From the NCBI GenBank assembly GCA_950097015.1, contig CATNEN010000038.1, positions 7,686,001 through 7,750,000 of the forward strand: a DNA stretch of 64,000 nt, in the 5' to 3' direction. A model generated the notes under the pieces. That model worked only from the letters and a program-made list of their open reading frames with translations, had not been told where the DNA came from and searched no databases. This DNA is from Macrostomum hystrix (Eukaryota > Platyhelminthes > Macrostomidae). Positions 1-9,535 of this stretch are shown one piece after another; the stretch's first letter is position 1; each line of letters opens with the position of its first letter. Both the position numbers and the translations under genes were made by a program.

Positions 1-654
1 CCCGTCTCCAAGCCTCTCTACACCTCTTCACACCCAGTAATCCCAATTGATCGCTAATATGCCATTGGAATGGGCCCGGTGGGTCGCTATTGATTTCGCA
101 TAGTGACGAAGAAAGCCGAACAGAGACCAAAATGTTCCAGTTTGAAGCCACTCGAGCTAGGAAGGGGAGGCCGGACGAAGATGGATGGAGGAGGCGGCAA
201 TGTGGGAGATTAGCATACAAAGCCGCAGCCCGAACTGCGCAGCCAAGTTTATGCCCCTCCACTGTCACGCGAACGCGAAAGAAACCCTCTAAGTGGCGAC
301 TGAGGAACAGTGCGTTGCAATAGTTTCCGGGGTATTGCAGAGTCCCTGGTGCAAAAGTGCAAGCCAAGCAAAGTTGCATATAAAGCGGTTTTAAGAGCAT
401 CAACTGAACCCTGCAAAAACAGCGGATCAGTAACTATTCTGCAATGTTCCGCAATGGCGGGCTCCCGGCCGAGTTCTTGTTCCCCCATATAACTGTCCGC
501 TGCGCTGCGCAATCACTGGATGGAAAGCGCGCCTGTCATGCAGCCATCAACAGGCACTTGCGCCGTCAGTCAGTCAGTCAGTTGGCGAGGCAAGGACGGG
601 CCAAGTGGTACAAAACGTGTACATTCACTTCACGAGAGCCAAGTTCGCTTGAAA
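1..654. other. Non-coding stretch, nothing recognised
   Basis: Short open frames exist on both strands but none resembles a known protein, shows a splice-consistent exon or has a convincing start. The most likely reading is intron or upstream flank of the SK channel gene that follows. Confidence 0.4.
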
Positions 655-1287
655 AAGGCGTCTTAGCAATGTGCGCTTAAATTAGACATCCCCAATAGTA
701 ATGTGTCGCTTGAATTAGACGTCTTATTAGCAATGTGTCGCTTGAATTAGACGTCTTGTTAGCAATGTGTCGCTTGAATTAGACGTCTTATTAGCAATGT
801 GTCGCTTGAATTAGACGTCCCTTGGCAATGTGTCGCCTGAATTAGACGTCCCTTAGCAATGTGTCGCTTGAATTAGACGTCTTTTTAGCAATGTGTCGCT
901 TGAATTAGACGTCCCTTGGTAATGTGTCGCCTGAATTAGACGTCTTATTAGCAATGTGTCGCTTGAATTAGACGTCTTATTAGCAATGTGTCGCTTGAAT
1001 TAGACGTCCCTTGACAATGTGTCGCTTGAGTTAGACGTCTTAGCAATGTGTCGCTTGAGTTAGACGTCTTAGCAATGTGTCGCTTGAATTAGACGTCTTA
1101 GCAATGTCTCGCTTGAATTAGACGTCTTAGCAATGTGTCGCTTGAATTAGACGTTTTAGCAATGGGTCGGTTAAGTTAGACGTCTTAGCAATGTGTCGCT
1201 TGAATTAGACGTCCCTTGACAATGTGTCGCTTGAATTAGACGTCTTAGCAATCGGTGGTTAAGTTAGACATCTTAGCAATGTGTCAG
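655..1287. repeat. Tandem array, about 28-33 bp unit
   Basis: About 20 head-to-tail copies built on the core GCAATGTGTCGCTTGAATTA followed by GACGTC and a spacer of variable length (CTTA, CTTATTA, CCCTTG and so on). The unit length varies because the spacer after GACGTC expands and contracts. It probably lies in an intron upstream of the first SK exon visible here. Confidence 0.9.
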
Positions 1288-2143
1288 CTCGCTTCCTTGT
1301 TTCGTAGCACTTGTGAGTGAGTAGAGGGGCACAATAGTCAGCTATGCGATTTGAAAACAAACGCAAGGGCAGATGTTTCGCCGCACTGTTTTTCTGTTAC
1401 TGTTGGCGATATTTGCGATATATGCATGACTATTTTTACTTTTTTACATTCTTCTAACTGAGCGAGGCAGTGAAATGTATACCTGATTGATGAAAGCAGT
1501 TGGATTGTTGATAAAATATAAGTGCACCATACAGTTTCGTATTGCATGCAGTGTATCGGAAGTCACATTCGTATGTCGATGTGGAGTGCCATTTCTGAGA
1601 TACGAAAAGTATTTCCCCATTGTCTCAATTCACAGCGTGGGATGCGGGCAGCCCCGTGCCTTGAAGTCGGCAATGGTTGAGCCAAAGAGATTGCTCGATA
1701 ACTGCATAATGAATGATGCGAAAATAAGCCAGCCAAAGTCCCACGGCTCCCGCCTTTGATCTGTGCCGCCCGGCCTGTGTTCTCTTGCCGCCTAAAACTC
1801 TTTGATGCCACCGATTTATCTGGGCAAATCGCGGGTGCAAATTGATTTCGGCTCTCAACTTAACTGGTCTATTTTTTCTAAATCCCTTTTATGGGTCTTG
1901 ACGGAGTCCCAGAGTTCTTAACTCGGCTTTTTCCCCCGACCGAAATCGATTATTCAGATAAGCCTATCAAATGGTTCTGCAGATTGGCGATTTTACTTAG
2001 TGGAACATTTATTATTATGTCATCAAAGAAAATCCAAATTGAGTCTGAGCTCCAAGACGAATTAGCTTTTTCCAATTCAGCAACCCCGAATCTATTAAGG
2101 CGCTCTGGCATCAGTTCAACTCACCTTCCATTGTGAACTGCAG
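1288..2143. other. Presumed SK channel intron, nothing recognised
   Basis: No exon of the SK pore or S6 could be found here. The next exon begins inside the end of S6, so the preceding exon should lie further upstream, outside the window or in diverged sequence I cannot read. The stretch ends in a splice acceptor (GAACTGCAG). Confidence 0.4.
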
Positions 2144-5091
2144 GGCTCCTGCTGCACAGCACTCGTCGTGGCCGTGTTTGCCCGAAAACTTGAGCTGACC
2201 AGAGCTGAGAAGCACGTGCACAACTTCATGATGGACACTGCGCTCACGAAGCGGGTGAGTATGCGAGTTCTGTGTAGTACGAAAGTCCTGGTTCGATTTC
2301 GTGGCGAGGCCACATTCATTTGAGGCGCAGCCGCGGAGAGAAGGCTTGGGGGCTTGTCGAGCAATTTACGCCCTTGAGGGCCAACCTCCAAGGCACAGTC
2401 AAAGTGTACACTGCCTAACGATGAGAAAGTCAGGTCAGATGTACACACCTGTGTGAGCGTGCACTCAGGAGTCAGCGGAAAAGATAGGATTGCCTCTCGC
2501 TGGCTGCGGGTCCAGTGTCACCAAAATGATGTGCCATTGCCCGCAGCCCTCTTGCAATTATTACGGGAGTTGTATGGTACGAAAGTCCATGAGTTCGAAT
2601 CTGTGACAGCGCGATTATACACTGCCTAACGATAAAGTGGTCAAGTGGGCCTGTGTGTGGTCGAAAAGGATGTGTCAGAGCCAACAGTCCCTGACATCAA
2701 TAAAAAATTATCACAAACTACATTTGGCCTCCCCAATGACCCGCCAGCTGAAAAACTCGGCAGCGAATGTCTTGCGCGAGACCTGGCTGATCTACAAGTA
2801 CACCAAGCTAGTCAAGCGGGTCAACCCGACCAAGGTGCGCTCGCATCAGAGAAAGTTCCTGCAGGCAATTCACAGGTGAGGAACGGGGTTCCAACCTGCG
2901 TTGGGTCTCAGGTACAACCGAATTCTTGAGACTTTAAAGTCTAAATGACGTCATTCATTACTTAATAAAATATTGTCAAAGCTTAGTTTTTTAATCCCAA
3001 AATACGAAAATTTAGTTTGCGAAAAGTAAAGCGAGATCAACGCAAACTGACGGACAATGCTAACACAATCGTTGATTTAGCAAAGGTGAGCATTCTGATT
3101 CTTGAGTCATGAGTGCAAAGTACATAAAGAACTCGTATACTTACTTAAACTTACGTATACTTACTTGCCGATTACCATTTTTAGACTCAATCGGACATTT
3201 TCGGCGCAGTCCAGGCGTTGCATCATGAGCAGGACTGCCTGCGTGAGCGCATGGAGAAAATTGAGGACTACCTGATAGTCATGCAGGTGAGTCTAACAAT
3301 GAGCCTTTAAATCCATGATGATCGCCACCAAATCCACGGTGTCAGCCCCAAATCCATGGAGTCAGCCCCCCGAAACAATGGTGTCAGCTTCAAATCCATG
3401 GTGTCAGCCCCCCAAATCCATGGTGTCAGCTTCAAATCCATGGTGTCAGCTTCAAATCCATGGTGTCAGCCCCCCAAATCCATGGAGTCAGCCCCCAAAT
3501 CCATGGTGTCAGCCCCCAAATCTATGGAGTCAGCCCCCAAATCCATGGTGTCAGCCCCCAAATCCATGGTGTCAGCCCCCAAATCCATGGAGTCAGCCCC
3601 CAAATCCATGGTGTCAGCCCCCAAATCTATGGAGTCAGCCCCCAAATCCATGGTGTCAGCCCCCAAATCCATGGTGTCAGCCCCCAAATCTATGGAGTCA
3701 GCCCCCAAATCCATGGTGTCAGCCCCCCAAATCCATGGAGTCAGCCCCCAAATCCATGGAGTCAGCCCCCAAATCCATGGTGTCAGCCCCCAAATCTATG
3801 GAGTCAGCCCCCAAATCCATGGTGTCAGCCCCCAAATCCATGGTGTCAGCCCCCAAATCCATGGAGTCAGCCCCCAAATCCATGGTGTCAGCCCCCAAAT
3901 CTATGGAGTCAGCCCCCAAATCCATGGTGTCAGCCCCCAAATCCATGGTGTCAGCCCCCAAATCTATGGAGTCAGCCCCCAAATCCATGGTGTCAGCCCC
4001 CCAAATCCATGGAGTCAGCCCCCAAATCCATGGTGTCAGCCCCCAAATCTATGGAGTCAGCCCCCAAATCCATGGTGTCAGCCCCCCAAATCCATGGAGT
4101 CAGCCCCCAAATCCATGGTGTCAGCCCCCAAATCTATGGAGTCAGCCCCCAAATCCATGGTGTCAGCCCCCAAATCCATGGTGTCAGCCCCCAAATCCAT
4201 GGAGTCAGCCCCCAAATCCATGGTGTCAGCCCCCAAATCTATGGAGTCAGCCCCCAAATCCATGGTGTCAGCCCCCAAATCCATGGTGTCAGCCCCCAAA
4301 TCCATGGTGTCAGCCCCAAATCCATGGTGTCAGCCCCCCCCCCAAATCCATGGTTTCAGGCCCTTAAATCCATGTTGGCCGCTCTTGAATTCCCTGATGG
4401 AGTTTCTCAAATCGATGCTGCCCACCCTATGACGCTCCTCAACCAAAAAGTCACGGCTAAATCTCTTGCAATCACTGAAAAAACCAGAAAAAAGTCATGG
4501 AAAAATTAGAAATTATTTTCTTTTTAATTTAACAGTTTTAATAAAAACATATTTAATGTGGGATTCGGCAAGCGTGACTCCCCATCGTTTGGCCCCACGA
4601 CCCACGCCAGCATTCCCTTCACGACTGGCAGCGGAAATTGAAGAGGCGGCAAGGGAAATCCCAGAGAGTCTGACATCCCAACTGAGTGCCAGCATTTCCT
4701 GCGGCCAGAAAAGTCCTGGGGGTCGATGATCTGAGCTTGACTGGGATTCGACTTGATAATTACAGGCATGACTGTCTGCCATGTTCTGCAACCATCCAGG
4801 CCTCTGCGCTTGCGACTGAGATCCCCGAGTCTTGTTACAGTCTGGGAGAAATGTCCACTCATAATCCCCCCTATGTGAGCGTGTGAGACAGGCTGTAAAA
4901 TATATCATATACATTTCCGGCAGGCACTCATTGAAAATGGGCGTATAAGTACTTTTGGAATACTTATAAGCATTTTTCCATTTAGCACACTTCGCTGACC
5001 AATCTTGACCAATCCTCAGCAACAACTCTCGAACCTGCCTCGACTAATTCGTGAGGGCAGCGTCAAAAAGGTGCATCAGCCTCAGCAGCCT

Positions 5092-5130
<39 letters not shown>

Positions 5131-5199
5131 GAAAGGTTTATGCTGCAACGCCACTCCGCTTCTCTGACATCGACGTCTTCAAACGCCACAACTGGTTGA
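2144..5199 (+). CDS. KCNN-like: SK-type (KCNN) calcium-activated K+ channel, 3' exons
   Basis: C-terminal part of a small-conductance calcium-activated potassium channel of the plasma membrane; family members carry constitutively bound calmodulin and open when it binds Ca2+. Exons by splice signals and phase: 2144-2254, 2748-2875, 3016-3085, 3185-3286, 5020-5199. They encode the end of S6 ([20 protein letters not shown]), the calmodulin-binding domain ([14 protein letters not shown], then [20 protein letters not shown] and [11 protein letters not shown]), a coiled coil ([18 protein letters not shown]) and a glutamine-rich tail with about 12 consecutive Gln ending at TGA 5197-5199. All five join in phase with GT-AG borders. 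Identity of the calmodulin-binding block to SK/KCNN is very strong. The pore and earlier segments are missing because the gene runs off the left side or its earlier exons are unrecognised. Intron 1 holds SINE-A; intron 4 holds a 1 kb array. Confidence 0.9.
2262..2632 (+). mobile_element. SINE-A copy plus second truncated copy, in SK intron 1
   Basis: A tRNA-derived SINE with a weak A box, a good B box (GGTTCGATTTC), a body containing GAGGGCCAACCTCCAAGGCA, GATGAGAAAGTCAGG and CAGGAGTCAGCGG, and a short ATT tail ending near 2562. A second, internally deleted copy (2571-2632) repeats GGTACGAAAGTCC, a B-box-like segment and CACTGCCTAACGAT. The element starts only a few bases after the splice donor of the exon ending at 2254. 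Confidence 0.8.
3328..4350. repeat. Tandem array, 21 bp unit, SK intron 4
   Basis: About 48 copies of AATCCATGGTGTCAGCCCCC plus A, alternating between TGGTG, TGGAG and TATGGAG variants in a loose higher-order pattern; some units have six Cs. Because 21 is a multiple of three, very long open frames appear on both strands. The array lies wholly between the exons ending at 3286 and starting at 5020, so I read it as intronic, not coding. Confidence 0.95.
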
Positions 5200-6589
5200 C
5201 TGAATAATCAAATGGCCAGCTAGAACTGGGTTTCATTATTGAATCTTTCAATAATTTGTCACTTTCATTTTTGGTTCTCTGTTGTTTCAAGTAGCTTTAC
5301 ATGTCCTGTAGGTTCTTGACGAAATTATACTTTATTTATTGTACACATTTTACGCCATTATTTGAGCTAGCTTTTTCTAAGAAAGCTTAAGTATTTTCCC
5401 GAACACCAAAGGGATAGAGTTTCTGAGAGGCTTGAAAGGCAATGTTTTCAATTTGCTGAAGGGTTCTTTATAGGAAATCTGAGGGCTCATTTTTAATGGC
5501 TCCTCCTCCAGAAATATACAAGGATATTTCTGTTTCAAAATATTTGCTCAAAACTTCTTTCTAGCTACTATGAGTACAGCTAGGCATTTTTCCGAATGCT
5601 GGAAAACTTAAAAATATTCACTGGTTGGCGCTAAATCGATCACTCCTTTACCTTCACGAAAACCCGAAACCCATCGCGCATTTTCACTGTAACAATACCG
5701 GAGTTGCTCTCAAAACGAAATGACATCCTGCTTCATGTACATGCACATGCGTCTTAAGATCATTTTGTGCACCATTTGAGTAGATAAAAACCTAAGTTGA
5801 TGCATTATTACCTAACGACTTGGTTTATGTTGACAAGCGAATATCTCGTTCAATTCTCTTTTTTCCAAGGATTACTATAAGTAGTCTGTCGCATTGCTGT
5901 CAATTCTTGGAAATATTATTGAAGGTCGAATTAAATCGATTTAAAAAAACCCCGTAACTACGTATGTGTTGTATGAGAGTTTGTCCTATTGATTTTCTCA
6001 TTTTTTGTTTTTTATTTATGTCATAGGCCTTTAAACTTGGACTGTTCATTCTTTTAACGAAGTAAGTACGGGTTACTTTTGACTATAGTCCAATCTTATT
6101 CACTAAATGTGCTTTATATGACGCATTGACGTAAGGAAATGCAAATTAGCCTTCAATTGTTATTTTCCACAAATCGAGGGTCTTAAGTAATTGAAATGTT
6201 TCAGTGCTTGATTTTCAGATTGTCAGATAATTTTTAAGCATTACTAATTGTCATCCAGCGCCCGACCCAGTTGCTACATCGTCTCATTCCTATACTTCGT
6301 GATTACTTAAACAATCGAGTATTGTCTATTTTTAATATGTATTTTTTTCAAAATGAAAAAGGTTTGGTAACTTCATTCACTGAAAACAGCTCACGAAAAT
6401 ATAAAGGCAAAGTTAACTTTGGCATATTGCTTAGCTGCTCGTGAAGCAACTACAGTGTCAATGTGTTAATGTGCATGTGGCAAAATGTGTTTGAAGGCCA
6501 GAAGCCTCAAGCCTTCTCTCCGCGTCTGCGCCACAAGTCATTGTATTACTACTATCGCAGTAGTATTTTCGGATATAGCGCCCCTGAAG
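5200..6589. other. SK 3' UTR and AT-rich intergenic DNA
   Basis: AT-rich, without open frames of note or recognisable repeats. The first few hundred bases are probably SK 3' UTR. Confidence 0.5.
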
Positions 6590-7540
6590 CATTGTAGTGT
6601 CGGCATGTTTATTTTATAATGCGTATATTTCTACTTGAAGTAACATATTCGCGCACTCAACATTAATGAATATTTGTAATGTATGTTATAGGGTTGTTTT
6701 TGTACATGCGCGCCAGCCAGGCCTACGCACGCGATCGGCCGGTCACCCTGCTCTACAGCCAAGGCGTTGGACTAACCCCGGTCTGGTGGGCCCAGCCAAT
6801 AGAAGGACGGCTAGCCAATTTGATGCGACTGACTTAAGCGCGATACCCCGGGCCGGGCCAATCAGCAGTCAGTTCGCTAACCGGCAGGGTCGACCTGGCA
6901 GGAGAACAAGCGGCGCGACCGGCACCTAGGCTTTGATGAGGGTTGGGGCGGGCGCTTGACTATAACTGACTATTGCGTTGTCATTTTGGTTCTATCGTCG
7001 TCGTGCGTCTTTCGTTGCAATCGTTGTCACGCATCCTAGAAATAGATACCGGGACAGGTAAGCCGGTCCAACTAGCTAGCCAAAGAAAACCCCACACTCA
7101 ATCCCCGTCAGTAAGTAGCTTGCGCTGAGCTCGGTACGTCTGGCCAACTGCTGACGGAGTGTTAGACAGGGATTGGCAAGCACGGAAGCACTCTCCATAT
7201 CGCCGACAATCATCGGTGGGACACCGTCAAACTGACATTAGGTGTGGCACGATAGAACTATCGTTGTGCCATAGTGCGGAAGTGCTTGCTGGTCGCCTCG
7301 GTTCAGATTAGGGACTTTGGGTTAGGTTTTGTGTTATTTGTCTTAGGGACTATCTGTTTGTCTAGGAGTTATTTGTGCCAATTGTCACGTTATTTTCGTG
7401 AGTTCTTGTTCATGTCCAGAGTATTTTCGAGTAGAGTTCGCGTGTTCTTGTGTTGAGGTTACCGAGATTTTATTAGTAATTTACCAGTGCGAATTGTGAG
7501 TTTAATATTTAATCAAGTACAGTACCTGGCGGGGGACGGA
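6590..7540 (+). mobile_element. Possible LTR of a degenerate LTR retrotransposon
   Basis: A block of distinct base composition begins TGTAGTGTCGGCATG and ends shortly before CCTGGCGGGGGACGG, which has the TGG start expected of a tRNA primer-binding site. A short open frame with an acidic/basic start (MSRSETSKRRHDDADG) follows at 7873. There is no second LTR, protease or reverse transcriptase in the window, so this could be a solo or truncated LTR, or something unrelated. Confidence 0.25.
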
Positions 7541-8176
7541 AAGAGCGCTGCCAGGGGAATTAATCATTCATAGCTTTCTCTTGTTACTAATTAACACTTA
7601 AATATCAACTGTTTAGCTTGGAATCCCGAATCGTCTTATCTTCGTTATTTTCGAGTTACGGCAATAGAATCTCTCGCAAAGAGTAGGGCACCCGACCTCA
7701 TTTAGGGATCTCAACGCAAAGAGAGACCTAAGTCAAAATATCACAGCATTACAAAAGTTCCCACGACATAGTTTTGTAAAAAAAAGAACAAAAAGGTCAA
7801 ATGTTCAGCTCGTAACACGTACATTAAAAACGACTTGAGAGATAATGAGGTTGAAGGTTGATAGAGGAGAAGGATGAGCCGATCAGAAACTAGTAAGAGA
7901 AGACATGATGATGCCGACGGTGAGGAAGCGGACCCTGGTGACTGGAATGCCGAGAACAAAGGTACTTGCGACTGACAGACAGTTTTGTGGAGCCGACATG
8001 GCTCCGAGCCGTTTTGTGATTCTGAAAATTGTTTTATCAGAAAGAGCGGAAATATTTAGCCCGTGTTATGGATTTTCATAGCAATTGGTTGAATACTTAG
8101 GAGATAGGAGAGTAGGAGATACAGAAAAAATAACAATGCGGGTACCCCGTAGTCTTTCTAGTGTCTACTGTCTTAA
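7541..8176. other. Unassigned stretch after the LTR-like block
   Basis: Contains only a 33-codon open frame at 7873-7974 beginning MSRSETSKRRHDD. No homology is recognised. It could be the stump of a gag-like frame if the LTR reading is right. Confidence 0.3.
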
Positions 8177-8370
8177 GGGGGTCGGTGGCAAAGCGGTTAA
8201 CGCGTTTGCCTCTCGCACCAAGGTCCCTAAGTTCGATTCCGCGGCGAGGCCACATATATTTGGGGGCTTGTCGTGCAATTTATGCCCTTGAGGGCCAACC
8301 TCCAAGGCACAGTGAAATGTACACTGCCTGACGATGAGAAAGTCAGGGCAGATGTACACACCTGTGTGAG
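8177..8370 (+). mobile_element. SINE-A, 5' half with the best tRNA-like head
   Basis: The clearest tRNA-like head of the family: A box TGGCAAAGCGGTTAACGCG and B box AGTTCGATTCC about 40 bp apart, then the family body up to ACACACCTGTGTGAG. The 3' half and ATT tail are missing. Serine/leucine-type tRNA ancestry is possible but not decided. Confidence 0.85.
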
Positions 8371-8722
8371 TTTTGTTCTTAAACACACTTTGACCGACTT
8401 TTGTGCATAATCGGTGCAGCCAAAATTCAGAGCACCCAGAAATTTTTCTAAAGCTGGTAAAACTTTTTTATGGCAAGCAACAAGCGCCCTCCTTTCTGAG
8501 TTGCCGTAGATTTTCCGATAAACGCTTCGGAGACCCCATGCTGTGGAAAGAAAACTTTTCTGATGAAACCTAACTCCTACTAATTCTTCCCCTACAAAAT
8601 CCATTTTGACTGGCGTTCCCACCGTTGCCAGTGGCAACGCAAGCCTCCAATTCCTCCTAGCTACTTGGATGAGCAAACATTTAGCCTGGCAGTTCCCCCG
8701 CTGCTCCAAGATGCGTACCTGC
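8371..8722. other. Unassigned stretch upstream of the first signal-peptide exon
   Basis: No convincing coding signal. It ends in a probable core promoter for the exon at 8783. Confidence 0.4.
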
Positions 8723-8730
8723 CTATAAAT
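8723..8730 (+). promoter_or_regulatory. Possible TATA box for upstream first exon
   Basis: CTATAAAT lies about 55 bp before the ATG at 8783. A start site about 30 bp downstream would leave a 5' UTR of roughly 25-30 nt. Position and sequence only; no other promoter evidence. Confidence 0.35.
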
Positions 8731-8782
8731 GAGATCATGCTTTAGTTGGCGCCGTTTAGAATCATTTGTATCAGACACTCGA

Positions 8783-8843
8783 ATGGCACCACTGACTCTT
8801 CGTGTCTGCGGACTTCTCGCAGTCTTCCTGGCTGCTTTCGTTG
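8783..8843 (+). CDS. Alternative or duplicated signal-peptide exon
   Basis: Encodes MAPLTLRVCGLLAVFLAAFV plus one base of a glycine codon, then a donor (GTAAAT). It is a classic secretion signal: short basic n-region, leucine-rich core, small residues at the end. Its length (61 bp) and end phase (1) are identical to the exon at 9536-9596, so either could splice to the Ly6 exon at 10550. No Ly6 exon of its own lies between it and 9536, so it is an alternative first exon, or the surviving exon of a lost paralogue. Confidence 0.65.
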
Positions 8844-8889
8844 GTAAATTTTCTGACTTTACCAGAGTAGTATCCAGAAGATCATGGAT

Positions 8890-9232
8890 CAGTAGCCACA
8901 GACCACAGCAGTAGCCACAGACCACAGCAGTAGCCACAGACCACAGCAGTAGCCACAGACCACAGCAGTAGCCACAGACCACAGCAGTAGCCACAGACCA
9001 CAGCAGTAGCCACAGACCACAGCAGTAGCCACAGACCACAGCAGTAGCCACAGACCACAGCAGTAGCCACAGACCACAGCAGTAGCCACAGACCACAGCA
9101 GTAGCCACAGACCACAGCAGTAGCCACAGACCACAGCAGTAGCCACAGACCACAGCAGTAGCCACAGACCACAGCAGTAGCCACAGACCACAGCAGTAGC
9201 CACAGACCACAGCAGTAGCCACAGACCACAGA
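8890..9232. repeat. Tandem array, 19 bp unit
   Basis: About 18 almost perfect copies of AGTAGCCACAGACCACAGC directly after the donor of the exon at 8783-8843, so it is intronic if that exon is used. The near absence of sequence variants suggests recent expansion or homogenisation. Confidence 0.95.
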
Positions 9233-9535
9233 GCTCAGCAAAGTTTCTTTCGGGGTGTAACTTTCTCCGCTGCAGGCAGAATAAAAGTTTCTCAGAGTTT
9301 GGCGCGAAGTCACTTGCTGGGGCAAAAATGTTTAATTTAAAGCTGAGTATTATATCGCTTGCTCACCTGTGGAATTCAGCATGTTGTGCAAATTTGCAGA
9401 GCCAAACCTTTCTGTTTGAGTTATATGTTATGAAGCTTTACCGCAACTTAACGGGATTTAAGCTGAATTCCAATAAACAGAACGAAATCGCAAAAGTCGC
9501 TGATCCTGTACAAAATTAAACTTTTTCAAACAGTC

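Noticed and set aside
90..680. Several short open frames at the left edge
   Set aside because: Under 90 codons, overlapping on both strands, no homology or exon signals.
3315..4509. Open frames of about 350 codons ([21 protein letters not shown] repeats)
   Set aside because: All three plus-strand frames are open because a 21 bp repeat has no stop; the array lies between two in-phase SK exons and is intronic.
8177..8250. Functional tRNA gene
   Set aside because: Good internal promoter boxes, but the same sequence heads several copies of a dispersed repeat with a non-tRNA body.
8889..9325. Minus-strand frames with VATAVVCGYCCGLWLLLWS repeats
   Set aside because: Product of the 19 bp array, open by chance; no domain or start context.
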